Below are positions 7,453 through 16,110 of a stretch of DNA of 64,000 nt, piece by piece (within the stretch, counting starts at the first letter, position 1; every line of letters begins with the position of its first letter). This DNA is from Oscillospiraceae bacterium (lineage in GTDB: Bacteria > Bacillota > Clostridia > Oscillospirales > Acutalibacteraceae). The translations under genes and the position numbers were made by a program. The notes beneath the pieces are model-generated. The model was not told the DNA's origin and searched no databases. It was given only the letters and a program-made list of their open reading frames with translations. The stretch covers positions 62,001 to 126,000 of the forward strand of contig SVOL01000003.1 of the NCBI GenBank assembly GCA_015066395.1. The letters are read 5' to 3'.

Positions 7453-10400
7453 TTACTCAGTTCTGAGTGCCACAACAGGATCCTTCTTAGCGGCAACTCG
7501 TGAAGGCACAAGACCTGCAATAAAGGTCAGCACCATACTTATAGCCACCAACAAAACGGCTCCCATAGTCGGCAGGTATGCAACATTCTTGATTCCACCG
7601 ACAGCCTCGATAATAAGGTTTATCGGAATATTAAGCAGCATTGTTGTGAGTATTCCTATCATACCTGCAACAAATCCGACAATAAGCGTTTCGGCATTGA
7701 ACACACGGGATATATCCTTCTTCGACGCTCCGATCGAACGTAAGATTCCGATCTCTTTGGTGCGTTCCAAAACGGAAATATAGGTGATGATTCCGATCAT
7801 AATTGACGAAACCACCAGCGAAATAGACACGAATGCGATAAGCACATACGAAATAACATTGATGATCGTGCTTACCGATGACATCATCATCGCAACGTAA
7901 TCAGTATAGGAAATTCTGTCCTCCTCGGGTACTGATCTATTGTACTCGGCAATAAGGTCGGCGATCATATCCTTATCCTCAAAGGTCGCGGCGTAAATGT
8001 TAACGCTTGACGGATTATTCATATCCGATTGACCCATCAGTTCCAGATTCGTTTTATAGGTCGAATCGGAATACTTTTTAGGAATAACTATGTCATAAGA
8101 TTTAGCCAGTGTTGCGTCGTCTGCAGTCTTGAACATATTTTCCAGAGCCGCGGCTTTGGCGGCTTCGGGCAGCTGTGACATCTGTGCTTTTACCGTCTCA
8201 CGGTAGGTCTTGAGCGCTCCCTCGGTAACCATCATCTTAATGGTCTCTTTAAGTTCCTCATCGCCGATATCGGCAATAAGACTCTTTATCGTCTCCTCGT
8301 CCATATCCGACTGCTGGCTGTAGATTCCGATGATAAAGGCTTCCATAGAAGCGCGGTCGGGGTAGTTCTTCATACCGTTAGCCACCATTGTTGCCAGAGT
8401 GACATCGTCGGGAACAGCCGAGATCTCAAAGTATGCGTTTGCTTTTTGAGCAGTCGTGGCCGTCTTTATCCACTCGCGGAGCTCCAAAGCCTTTTCGGCA
8501 ACAGTCGGCTCCTTTGTATCAAGGGTCTTAAAGGGCAGACCGGTAAACACATCGGTCTCGGGATGTGCCTTCTGGTATTTCACTATTTCAGAATTGTTTA
8601 TCTCGCTTATATACCAATCGGTCAGTTCCTTGGTGTATCCGATAGCACCGGTCAGAGCCGATGCGGTAACACCCTCTTTAGGTCTGATGATACCGACTAT
8701 TTCCAGTTCGTCAGCCGAGCTTAAGACCAACTTCATCGCATCTTCATTCTCGCTGATATCGGTAAAGGTATCCTTCACCGAATCGCCGTCGGTATCAACA
8801 CCCGCAAACTTTTCGGTGGGCAGAATAAGGCGGAATTTCATTCCGACAAAATCGGCATAGCCCCACTCGGTGGTGGCGTAAATGTCCTTGCCCGACTCAT
8901 CACCCGTCGACATTCCGATCATCAGATCCTCGATCTTACTACGGTCTAAAATACCCAGATTATAAAGGTAGGTCTCGGCGATCTCGTTGTTTTTATCGAC
9001 AATGAGCACGACCTCATTCTTATTCTGAGGCCAGCGCATAGCATCCTCGATCAACTCATACTGCTCATAAATAAGGGCATTGATTCCCTTGCCGTTTTCA
9101 TCGGGAATAAGCTCCTGAAAAACATCGATCGACATATTCTCGGTCATAGAGGTCATCATACTCTCGGTTCCGCCGCCGAGCAAGCCCTCAAACAGCGAGG
9201 CGTAATCGTTGGCCGGCAAAACGCCCTTTGAAAGGTCGTAAACATACGCCTGCAAGGGTGATGCGTAACCGTACTGGATCGCGGTCGCATAATCCTTGAC
9301 CTTTGAAGCGTCGCTCTCGATCCACGCCATCAGCTTCTCGAGATTATTGCTGTTGACCTCAGGGTTCATATACGAGTTCATCATCTCGTACATATCGGTG
9401 TTAGCGTATATCTTACCGTCCTCTCTTGTTTTGTCGGAATTGGCCTTCAAAAAAGACTGCATAAGCTTAGTCATATCGACCTGCTCCGCCTCAATGACAA
9501 TAGGATAAGACGACAAAGTTTCTTCCTGCACCGTGTCGATATAAGCCTGGAAGCCCGACGACAGCGACAATATCAAAGCAATGCCGATAATACCGATACT
9601 GCCCGCAAAAGAGGTCATAAACGTGCGACCTTTTTTTGTCATAAGGTTGTTAAGACTCAAGGATAAAGCTGTCAAAAACGACATTGAATTGGCCTTCTGT
9701 CGCTTTTTATCTTTTTTGTCTTTTTTATCCTTCTTAACTTTTTCTTTTTTAACCGTTTCTTTTTTAACGTCCGACTCAATTTCGCTCTGCTGCGGCTCAA
9801 TTTCACCCTGTTGCGGCTCGGTATTTTGGCTTAAAGCCTCTTGCTCGCTGTCAAAAGGAGCTGTGTCACCGACGATCTCGCCGTCGCTCAATTTAATAAT
9901 TCTGGTCGAGTATTCTGCCGCAAGCTCGGGATTGTGGGTAACCATTATAACAAGACGGTCGCTGGCGACCTCCTTGAGCAGTGCCATTATCTGCACACTG
10001 GTTTCAGAGTCGAGCGCACCCGTAGGCTCGTCGGCCAAAAGGATCTCGGGGTTGTTGATAAGTGCGCGGGCAATGGCAACTCTCTGCATCTGTCCGCCCG
10101 ACATCTGATTGGGCCTTTTGTTGAGCTGATTACCGAGACCGACCTTTTCGAGTGCCTCTATAGCTCTTTTGCGGCGTTGCTCGCGGCTGACGCCCGAAAG
10201 CGTCAACGCCAACTCAACATTAGCCAGAACAGTCTGATGAGGAATAAGATTATAACTCTGGAAAACAAAGCCTATCGAGTGGTTTCTGTATGTATCCCAG
10301 TCGCGGTCGTTATATTCCTTGGTCGAGCGTCCGTCTATGATCAGATCGCCCGAAGTATAACGGTCAAGACCGCCGATAATATTGAGCAGGGTCGTTTTAC

Positions 10401-10527
10401 CGCAACCCGAATGACCCAATATCGAAACAAACTCGTTACGACGGAACTCAATGCTGACATCTTTTAAAGCTGCGACGGTCTCACCGCCGGTTTCATAATT
10501 TTTTGTAATGTTTAACAGTTTGAGCAT
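7453..10527 (-). CDS. Fused ABC transporter ATP-binding protein/FtsX-type permease
   Basis: A 1,024-residue MacB/LolD-like exporter half with the ATPase fused to its permease. Residues 1-225 are the ATPase (Walker A GHSGCGKTT at 38-46, signature [15 protein letters not shown], Walker B ILLADEPTGALDSE). Then comes a Gln/Glu stretch and a Lys-rich linker (VKKDKKDKKDKK), TM1 (IGIIGIALILSLSSGFQAY), an extracellular part of about 540 residues, and a C-terminal FtsX domain with three TMs. Such proteins move lipids, peptides or drugs, or transmit mechanical signals. The ATG at 10527 removes 16 non-family residues. It is the last gene of a same-strand cluster with a transglutaminase-like lipoprotein and an LCP-like protein. 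Confidence 0.88.
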   Translation of the reverse strand: MLKLLNITKNYETGGETVAALKDVSIEFRRNEFVSILGHSGCGKTTLLNIIGGLDRYTSGDLIIDGRSTKEYNDRDWDTYRNHSIGFVFQSYNLIPHQTVLANVELALTLSGVSREQRRKRAIEALEKVGLGNQLNKRPNQMSGGQMQRVAIARALINNPEILLADEPTGALDSETSVQIMALLKEVASDRLVIMVTHNPELAAEYSTRIIKLSDGEIVGDTAPFDSEQEALSQNTEPQQGEIEPQQSEIESDVKKETVKKEKVKKDKKDKKDKKRQKANSMSFLTALSLSLNNLMTKKGRTFMTSFAGSIGIIGIALILSLSSGFQAYIDTVQEETLSSYPIVIEAEQVDMTKLMQSFLKANSDKTREDGKIYANTDMYEMMNSYMNPEVNSNNLEKLMAWIESDASKVKDYATAIQYGYASPLQAYVYDLSKGVLPANDYASLFEGLLGGGTESMMTSMTENMSIDVFQELIPDENGKGINALIYEQYELIEDAMRWPQNKNEVVLIVDKNNEIAETYLYNLGILDRSKIEDLMIGMSTGDESGKDIYATTEWGYADFVGMKFRLILPTEKFAGVDTDGDSVKDTFTDISENEDAMKLVLSSADELEIVGIIRPKEGVTASALTGAIGYTKELTDWYISEINNSEIVKYQKAHPETDVFTGLPFKTLDTKEPTVAEKALELREWIKTATTAQKANAYFEISAVPDDVTLATMVANGMKNYPDRASMEAFIIGIYSQQSDMDEETIKSLIADIGDEELKETIKMMVTEGALKTYRETVKAQMSQLPEAAKAAALENMFKTADDATLAKSYDIVIPKKYSDSTYKTNLELMGQSDMNNPSSVNIYAATFEDKDMIADLIAEYNRSVPEEDRISYTDYVAMMMSSVSTIINVISYVLIAFVSISLVVSSIMIGIITYISVLERTKEIGILRSIGASKKDISRVFNAETLIVGFVAGMIGILTTMLLNIPINLIIEAVGGIKNVAYLPTMGAVLLVAISMVLTFIAGLVPSRVAAKKDPVVALRTE

Positions 10528-10606
10528 TTGCAAGCTTCTTTCCGAAAAAGATTTTTCTATTAATGTATCACACAATTATTAATAATGTGTTAATCATTTA
10601 AAAATT

Positions 10607-11854
10607 TTACCATGAAATAACTATCGCCGACGCACCGTCAATAGTCGACCAGCCGTAGGTCCCGATCCTGTCGGCAGGCTGTAACAACTCATTTACCCTG
10701 TCAAGATTCCCTTTAAGATCGAGTTCTTTTGCGATGTTTTCCATTCTTCCGACACCAACATTCTGTGCAAAACCTATCTCGACAAAAGATTTGTCAGACT
10801 TAACGGCACGCAAGATGCCCTCAGACAGAACGGTCGGGAACTGATCGAGCGACTCTACATACGAGCCGCCATTTACAAAGTAATTGTTTTTCACCGACGT
10901 CGCCGCGGGCAACCTTATGTTGAAGGTCACCGTGTCCAGCTCCGTATCTGCGACTGTTGAAAAATCCGGGTCAAGAGTTCTGGCCGAAAGAACCGTCTCG
11001 TCGTTTACATTAAAATAAAAATGCAATCCTGCGTCATCGGTGTCGTTGGTCGTGACGTCAAGATGATACCACTCGCCGTTAATTTTTACCATATTCCACA
11101 TATGCGGCTCATCGGACATACCCGTTACCGGCGTGTTTTCCACGCCTATCATATTCAGCAACACCTGCATCGCTTTGGTGTAGCCTTCACAGACCGCACT
11201 ACCTTCGATAAACGCACCCATAATGTCCCAGGCGTGCTTATGTTTTTCTCCGTCCGATAAGGCCGCTTTATTATATGTGACCCTGTCGGCCAGCCAATCG
11301 TGGAGAAAAAGCTCCGTTTGGAACTCTGAGGTTTCTATCACCATTGCATTACTGAGAGCAGTTAAATAGGTTTTTATTTTGCCCTCTGCCTCTTGTCGCT
11401 CATCAGCGGTGCAAAACCAATCGCTCTCGCTGTCGGCAAATTTTATAGACATCTTACCGCCAAACGACTGCAGATAATAAGTATTCGGCAACCAAAAGTA
11501 CTCCGGTCGGTCGCGTCGGATACACTGATAAACCAGTTCAAGATCACGTCTCGAGCATTTTCCGACATCGATAAATCCCGTTTGCATATTGAAAACGGCA
11601 TTGTCGATCTTTATGTATACGCTCTGTTGCTCGGCGTCAAGCTCCCGGAACAGATAGCCGCCGACCGTTTGAGTATACTCACAACCGTCAGGATAAATGC
11701 CGAGCTTCACTACAGAATCGGCCGCGGTCAAGAGTTTATCCCCACCGATCAGCTGACCGATATTACTGCCGACATTCTCGACGACCTCGCCAATACTGCC
11801 GCAACCGCACAGCAAAAAGCATACCAAAACAAGGAGGCTTAACAGTCTTTTCAT
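10607..11854 (-). CDS. Transglutaminase-like lipoprotein
   Basis: A 415-residue lipoprotein with lipobox LCGC (Cys18). The central part is a transglutaminase/protease-like core with the full triad visible: Cys in GSAVCEGYTKAMQVLLN, His in EPHMWNMVKING, Asp in YHLDVTTND. A helical segment with HDWLADRVTYN precedes it, as in bacterial surface members of this superfamily, which act as peptidases or cross-linkers at the cell wall. Start chosen at an ATG preceded by AAGAGGTG. It follows the LCP-like gene by 10 bp, so the two are co-transcribed; the ABC fusion follows after 79 bp. Substrate unknown. Confidence 0.82.
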   Translation of the reverse strand: MKRLLSLLVLVCFLLCGCGSIGEVVENVGSNIGQLIGGDKLLTAADSVVKLGIYPDGCEYTQTVGGYLFRELDAEQQSVYIKIDNAVFNMQTGFIDVGKCSRRDLELVYQCIRRDRPEYFWLPNTYYLQSFGGKMSIKFADSESDWFCTADERQEAEGKIKTYLTALSNAMVIETSEFQTELFLHDWLADRVTYNKAALSDGEKHKHAWDIMGAFIEGSAVCEGYTKAMQVLLNMIGVENTPVTGMSDEPHMWNMVKINGEWYHLDVTTNDTDDAGLHFYFNVNDETVLSARTLDPDFSTVADTELDTVTFNIRLPAATSVKNNYFVNGGSYVESLDQFPTVLSEGILRAVKSDKSFVEIGFAQNVGVGRMENIAKELDLKGNLDRVNELLQPADRIGTYGWSTIDGASAIVISW

Positions 11855-11864
11855 TTTACACCTC

Positions 11865-12533
11865 TTAAAAGATCATATCGTACACCGCAGGAAACGAAAA
11901 ATCATTTTCAGTTTTATCTGCAATATAAAGAATCTCATCTAAAATATTCCTGCGGCTCGCCGTGTCATAAAACTGACTGCAGGCAAAGCTTAAAAATTCG
12001 GAATCCATCTTCTTTACCGCCTGATTGCCTGTCAGCAGTACAGCGGTATTATTTTCATTATACACTACTCCGTCCATTCTGTCAGCAATTTTTCGGAAAC
12101 TTTCGCTGTCGAATTTTATAAAGTTTTGAAATTCTAAGCCGAAAAACGTCTGAATACTGTCAATAGCCGAATAAAGTTTGCCTTCGGACAAAAGTAATTT
12201 AACCGATGACTCGAAATCTTTATCGGGTCTTAGAGGACAAGCGTCAAAGGAAAAATCGACCGGAGAGATAAAGCAATCGGCTAAATACAGCTCGTCGGTT
12301 GCAGGTTCGGAATAAATAATAAGCACCGACAGTCCGTCGCCTGCCACCGACTCGGCCCCTTTTGCTTCAACCGAAAGTTTGTTGCCCGATTGCTCGTTTG
12401 GAACGTTACCGCCGCCCAAACTGCCGATTATATCTCTTCCGGCACCCGATAAAAGCAAGACCGCAATAGCAACAATAGCGAACAGAACGACCGACGCCGA
12501 AAAGGATAGCACAAATATTGCAAACTTCCTCAT
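11865..12533 (-). CDS. Membrane-anchored protein resembling a degenerate LytR-CpsA-Psr domain
   Basis: 222 residues with one N-terminal TM (residues 4-30), a Gly/Asn/Ser linker and an extracellular domain. The order LYSAIDSIQTFFGLEFQNFIKFDSESFRKIADRMDGVVY then LTGNQAVKKM follows the part of LCP enzymes in which a sequence like the GI-DYYV-VDF-GF-VD-GGV motif precedes LNGEQAL. The Arg residues and acidic DSIM-type site that LCP ligases use are not evident, so this would be a non-catalytic relative. The family call is inference by eye. First gene of the cluster with the transglutaminase lipoprotein. Confidence 0.5.
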   Translation of the reverse strand: MRKFAIFVLSFSASVVLFAIVAIAVLLLSGAGRDIIGSLGGGNVPNEQSGNKLSVEAKGAESVAGDGLSVLIIYSEPATDELYLADCFISPVDFSFDACPLRPDKDFESSVKLLLSEGKLYSAIDSIQTFFGLEFQNFIKFDSESFRKIADRMDGVVYNENNTAVLLTGNQAVKKMDSEFLSFACSQFYDTASRRNILDEILYIADKTENDFSFPAVYDMIF

Positions 12534-12610
12534 TTCATCAACTCCTCAAGGAATATTTTAGGCAGATAGGCCGCGGTTATTCGAAATTTTCAAGAAACTT
12601 AAAATTTCAC

Positions 12611-12639
12611 TTGACTTTTGTGCGGTAGTTTAGTATAAT
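12611..12639 (+). promoter_or_regulatory. Promoter of tRNA-Val
   Basis: -35 TTGACT (12611-12616), 17-bp spacer, -10 TATAAT (12634-12639), 22 bp before the mature tRNA. Confidence 0.85.
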
Positions 12640-12661
12640 CTCATTTGCAAGTTAAACATTC

Positions 12662-12737
12662 GGACGTTTAGCTCAGCTGGTAGAGCACCCGCTTGACGTG
12701 CGGGCGGTCGAGGGTTCGAGTCCCCCAGCGTCCACCA
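12662..12737 (+). tRNA. tRNA-Val (anticodon GAC), CCA encoded
   Basis: Acceptor arms GGACGTT/AGCGTCC, D arm GCTC...GAGC, anticodon stem CCCGC/GCGGG around loop TTGACGT (anticodon GAC), T loop TTCGAGT. The discriminator A and CCA are genome-encoded. The T stem has one A-C mismatch. It has its own promoter and an immediate terminator, so it is a single-tRNA unit. Confidence 0.95.
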
Positions 12738-12770
12738 AAAAACGACAGGTTTTGACCTGTCGTTTTTTTT
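12737..12770 (+). terminator. Terminator of tRNA-Val
   Basis: Stem AAAAAACGACAGGT/ACCTGTCGTTTTTT with a TTTG loop, starting at the last base of the tRNA. Confidence 0.9.
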
Positions 12771-12772
12771 AA

Positions 12773-12947
12773 CGAAATCCACCCTTGCGGGTGGGTGAAA
12801 TATTGCTCCGCAATATGAAATACGCCTGCGGCGTGTGAAATCGCTGCGGCGGTGGGTGAATTTTATTTCGCTTTCTGCGACAGCAGAAAATTTCATAACG
12901 ACCATCGGTCATTATTTAACATTTGCCGTAAGGCAAATATTCCACTG
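12773..12947. repeat. Array of short hairpins separated by TGAAAT/ATTTCA spacers
   Basis: Successive small palindromes with different stems (CCACCC-TTGC-GGGTGG, ATTGC-TCC-GCAAT, ACGCC-TGC-GGCGT, CGC-TGC-GGCG, TTTCTGC-GACA-GCAGAAA, GACC-ATC-GGTC, ATTTGCC-GTA-AGGCAAAT) are separated by the near-constant spacer GTGAAAT or its complement. The stems covary while the spacers stay, so this is a repeat family and not chance. There is no gene in 12738-13412; the rest of the gap holds the terminator at 13003, pyrimidine/purine inverted repeats and a diverged direct repeat. Confidence 0.7.
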
Positions 12948-12953
12948 TAACCG

Positions 12954-13226
12954 AGAGTTCAAATTTATACAATATGGACGCCTATTTTATGCTGCCTTTT
13001 CAAAAATCAACAAGGTTCGACAGAACCTTGTTGATTTTACTTTTTCACTCTTCACTTTTCACTTCTCACTATTCTCTGCTTGTCGATTTTGGTGTAAGTA
13101 ATAAGTAATAGTGAACAGTAAAGAAGTGAAAAGAGTACAAGGAGTCCTCTACACGGACAATTTCTACTTTTCTAAAGTTCACTCTTATACAATTCGGACA
13201 TCTGTTTTATACCTCCCTTCCAAACC
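12954..13226 (+). repeat. Diverged direct repeat of about 50 bp (two copies)
   Basis: Copies at about 12954-13005 and 13174-13226 share AGTTCA, TTATACAAT, GGAC, TTTTAT and C-CTT-CAAA in the same order and spacing, roughly three quarters identical by eye. An old local duplication or two insertions of one repeat. No coding potential seen. Confidence 0.45.
13003..13045 (+). terminator. Orphan strong terminator hairpin
   Basis: Sixteen-bp perfect stem AAAATCAACAAGGTTC around a GACA loop followed by CTTTTT. No gene ends just before it; it may be read-through protection after the tRNA-Val unit or part of the repeat region. Confidence 0.6.
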
Positions 13227-13349
13227 TTGAGTCTTCGAACTTAAGGTTTTAATTCTGCGAAAACAACGGTATAACGTCACGCTTAGCATACAAAACATTG
13301 CTTCCCAACACTAAATTTCCTGATTTTATAAAAAATCTAAAGACCACTC

Positions 13350-13378
13350 TTGACAATCACGTGACCGTGTGATATGTT
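13350..13378 (+). promoter_or_regulatory. Promoter of the 13.4-15.6 kb gene cluster
   Basis: -35 TTGACA (13350-13355), 17-bp spacer, -10 TATGTT (13373-13378). The spacer is mostly the inverted repeat ATCAC-N8-GTGAT, a possible operator between the two boxes. Confidence 0.6.
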
Positions 13379-13412
13379 TAGTATATAAGTTGATTTCACG
13401 GAGGTCGATCAA

Positions 13413-14537
13413 ATGAAGGCGTATATTAAATTTATTTCTCTAATAATAGCAATAGCGATCTTATCATTGTTTTGTTCTTGTAAAAACAACTCAAACACGA
13501 TTCGCGAATTGGGCAACCCCACAAAGGAGCACTACCCAAACAATTTTGCCGCCCGATGTGTATGGGATATGGAAATTTACGACGGAAAACTCTACGTTGG
13601 TAACGGTAATTACGACGATAACACCGGACCTGCTCCCGTGCTATATTGTAATTTAGACTCACTCGGCGACTGGAAGTCAGAAATCGTTTTGAACGACGAA
13701 CAGATCGGCAGGTTTGTAATAATTGACGGCAAATTGACCGTTCCCGGATTTGACCCTTGTGGTGACCCGGATGCCGGTGCCTATTACCAGTTGGAAAACG
13801 GAGGTTGGAACACTTATAGAAACTTACCCGGAAGTCTTCACAACTTCGATATTGTCAAATTCGACGATAAGCTGTTCGCCGGAATCGGAGCAACCGAAGG
13901 CAAAACATCTGTTATGGTGTCAGAGAACGGTAGCTATTTTACATACGTTCCTATGTATAAAAACGGTCAACCGATTTCAACTATGAATAACGGATACTTT
14001 AGGACTTACGATTTTTTCGTCTTAGAAAATAAATTATACGCTGATCTTTACTATAAAACATCGGAATCATCAGCAGGTTTTCTCGAATTATACCGATATG
14101 AAAACGGTGTTTTTGTTTTCGATAATGCATGGGGTAAAAAGCTTTCCTTTATCGGTTGTCCCTATTTGTCACCGATACATTCCAAGGCCGTTATAAACGA
14201 TACTTTGTTCATAACAACCGGACATCTGTATTATACGACCGATATGAACGAATTCAAAAAAATCGAGCTTCCGAACAAAGCCCAAGCATACGATTTGTAT
14301 GTATATAACGATGTTCTGTATATTCTCACCGCTTTTAAAACGGAAGACGGGTATTGCACAACGATATACAGCACAACGTCCGAAAACATCGATGATTTCA
14401 AAGGAGAGGTCAAGTTTAATTGGGCTTTACCGCCAACATCTTTTGCAGTAAATGATGACTGCTTTTTTATCGCTATGGGCGACTGGAATATCGAATCGGA
14501 GCAAAACGGAGATGTTGTCGAATTGAAGAGGAAGTGA
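13413..14537 (+). CDS. Lipoprotein with beta-propeller-like repeats, function unknown
   Basis: A 374-residue lipoprotein: hydrophobic signal and lipobox FCSC (Cys23). The rest repeats a pattern of an aromatic/Gly-rich strand ending in KLYVG, KLFAG, KLYAD, TLFITTG or VLYIL, about every 50 residues, which is what beta-propeller blades look like (motif D-KLY-G). RBS GGAGG lies 8 bp before the ATG. First of three same-strand genes of unknown function with close spacing; the base composition is more AT-rich than neighbouring operons. I cannot name a family. Confidence 0.75.
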   Translation: MKAYIKFISLIIAIAILSLFCSCKNNSNTIRELGNPTKEHYPNNFAARCVWDMEIYDGKLYVGNGNYDDNTGPAPVLYCNLDSLGDWKSEIVLNDEQIGRFVIIDGKLTVPGFDPCGDPDAGAYYQLENGGWNTYRNLPGSLHNFDIVKFDDKLFAGIGATEGKTSVMVSENGSYFTYVPMYKNGQPISTMNNGYFRTYDFFVLENKLYADLYYKTSESSAGFLELYRYENGVFVFDNAWGKKLSFIGCPYLSPIHSKAVINDTLFITTGHLYYTTDMNEFKKIELPNKAQAYDLYVYNDVLYILTAFKTEDGYCTTIYSTTSENIDDFKGEVKFNWALPPTSFAVNDDCFFIAMGDWNIESEQNGDVVELKRK

Positions 14538-14541
14538 TCTT

Positions 14542-15021
14542 ATGAAACTTTATTTTAAAAAACTGTTATGGGCCGTGATTTTCGTGGCGATGATTTTTGT
14601 TATCTATTTTGTAGGCTTTAACATTCTTTTTACCGCTGCAAACTTTTTCAAAAATTCTACTGTGTGGAACTTAATACTCTTCGGAATACCTTTTTTAGGC
14701 GGACTGATCTTTATTTTTAAGGCGCGCGTCGGAAACCGCATCAATAGAACACAATATATGAACAGTCTGAACGATATCGAATTTTCGTTTAAAAAAGATC
14801 TTATTAGGACTGTGAGATCCAAGGACTTTATTACCGAAGTGTTGGCTTTATTGACGATTTCTTGTCCGTTTTTCTGTGCTGTCGGTCTTAGCGAAAACAC
14901 TTCGATTCCCGCGTTAATACTCGGAATTGTTTTATTAACACTTATAAGTGTTTCTGTGTTTTCGATTACCGATATTACTATATGGCTCTTAGTCCACAGA
15001 AAATGGGTAAAAGGCGAGTGA
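14542..15021 (+). CDS. Hypothetical integral membrane protein
   Basis: 159 residues with four predicted membrane helices: about 9-35, 44-60, 95-115 and 122-148, and a basic loop in between (KARVGNRINRTQY). The start lies 4 bp after the lipoprotein stop, preceded by GAGGAAGTGA, so translation is probably coupled. No recognised family. Probably works with the lipoprotein and the next membrane protein. Confidence 0.7.
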   Translation: MKLYFKKLLWAVIFVAMIFVIYFVGFNILFTAANFFKNSTVWNLILFGIPFLGGLIFIFKARVGNRINRTQYMNSLNDIEFSFKKDLIRTVRSKDFITEVLALLTISCPFFCAVGLSENTSIPALILGIVLLTLISVSVFSITDITIWLLVHRKWVKGE

Positions 15022-15055
15022 CCCGGCAACTGTTTTGTAAAGGTGGTCTGTTAAA

Positions 15056-15562
15056 ATGTTGAAGCAATATTTAAAAAAATATTTACACTATCTTCTGCAC
15101 TTCATCCCCGCGGATTATACCGGCCTCCTCACCTTAATATTGCTATTATATCCTATCGAAATTATATTCAAACCGTCTAATTTTGCTGAAACTGTTATTC
15201 GTGCCGTTTTGTTCACGGTCGGTTCGTGTATATGCTTGTTTGCACTGTCGTTTCGAGAAGGATATCAAGTGAGAAAATTAAAAATGTCCAAAATCATGGT
15301 GGCTTTAATGCTCGTCTTTATCACACAGCATATAGTAGCAAACCTCACGGGGTTTTTCCCTCATGTAATGGCCGTTGCCGCATCTGTATGGGATCATGTT
15401 GTATACCCACTCGCCTTGAACAAAGATCCACCTATGCATATATCTCACTTGTGCCTTGCGGCTTTACAGATTATCTGCTATACTCCCTGCGTTATTTTGG
15501 GTGAACACTCGGGTGTTAATAAACGAAAAAGAGAATTGACGGAATTCAATACCAGCGACTAA
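15056..15562 (+). CDS. Hypothetical integral membrane protein
   Basis: 168 residues with about four membrane segments (FIPADYTGLLTLILLLYPI, AVLFTVGSCICLFALSF, IMVALMLVFITQHIVANLTGF, LAALQIICYTPCVIL) and a basic C-terminal tail (KRKRELTEF). Third gene of the cluster, 34 bp after the second, RBS AAAGGTGG. No family recognised and no terminator visible directly after it. Confidence 0.68.
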   Translation: MLKQYLKKYLHYLLHFIPADYTGLLTLILLLYPIEIIFKPSNFAETVIRAVLFTVGSCICLFALSFREGYQVRKLKMSKIMVALMLVFITQHIVANLTGFFPHVMAVAASVWDHVVYPLALNKDPPMHISHLCLAALQIICYTPCVILGEHSGVNKRKRELTEFNTSD

Positions 15563-15629
15563 CTGCTTAAAAAAGCAAATTCATACGTTGTTGTGGAGAA
15601 AGACCTTATCCTCACCGTAATTTATCATA

Positions 15630-15708
15630 AAGATTCCTAGCTACGCTCGGAATGACACGACAAACCTTAAATTGTATGTCATTCTGAGCCACAGGCGAAG
15701 AATCCTTA
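15630..15708. repeat. Interspersed inverted repeat (MITE-like hairpin)
   Basis: Left arm AAGATTCCTAGC..CGGAATGAC and right arm GTCATTCTGAGC..GAAGAATCCTT are imperfect inverted copies about 30 bp each, separated by about 20 bp. The GTCATTCTGAG...GAAGAATC type of sequence is a familiar dispersed intergenic repeat in bacterial genomes. Part of the 742-bp gene-free stretch 15563-16304, which otherwise holds the gene remnant and the yerC promoter. Confidence 0.6.
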
Positions 15709-15792
15709 AATATTAAGCTTATTATTCAATACGGGCAATAATCACCACTACAATGACAGTGTTCGTAGGGCAGTGGTTTACTCCTGCCGAAA

Positions 15793-16110
15793 TCATACAC
15801 CTTCAAGCGGCGGAGTAGTACTTGCGTCCTCGGGTTTGAGCTTCGAAATGGTAACGGGATTTTCCTTCTGCGGTTTATCCTCAAGTGCTGCAAAAAACTC
15901 CTCTTCTGTCAACTGGCCATCTCTGTACTGGTGTAGTAATTCAGACTTATCAACCTTCGGCAAAGAACATTACTTGATATCCCGCATAGAATGACTATTG
16001 ATAGATAGCTCATTTTGTGCTACTCTGTTGTTAGAGTTCTTATTCGATGCCTCGTAATCGAGGATGGTGACCAACTCGTTTGGTGAGCCGGTTAGTGAAT
16101 AAGGACTCTC
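15793..16110 (-). pseudogene. Decayed two-frame coding remnant
   Basis: On minus, 47 codons (16110 down to a TAA at 15970-15972) read with protein-like composition (SPYSLTGSPNELVTILDYEA then NKNSNNRVAQNELSINSH), and directly after it a second frame (15963-15793, 56 codons plus stop) reads PKVDKSELLHQYRDGQLTEE and ends in a Pro/Glu-rich tail. The upstream part is broken at an A7 run (about 16111-16117), where one frame runs into a stop. No RBS precedes either part. Probably the 3' end of an accessory or mobile-element operon; family not recognised. Confidence 0.5.

Noticed and set aside
12630-12905. Minus-strand frame across tRNA-Val
   Set aside because: It reads through the tRNA and its terminator; typical spurious frame on the tRNA complement. 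The same applies to minus-strand frames across the tRNA-His/Gln pair (57173-57585).
12773-12947. CRISPR array
   Set aside because: The spacers are constant and the palindromes vary, the unit is about 20 bp, and no cas genes are present; the opposite of a CRISPR layout.
12835-13101. 88-codon plus-strand frame in the hairpin array
   Set aside because: It crosses several palindromes and a terminator stem; composition is not protein-like.
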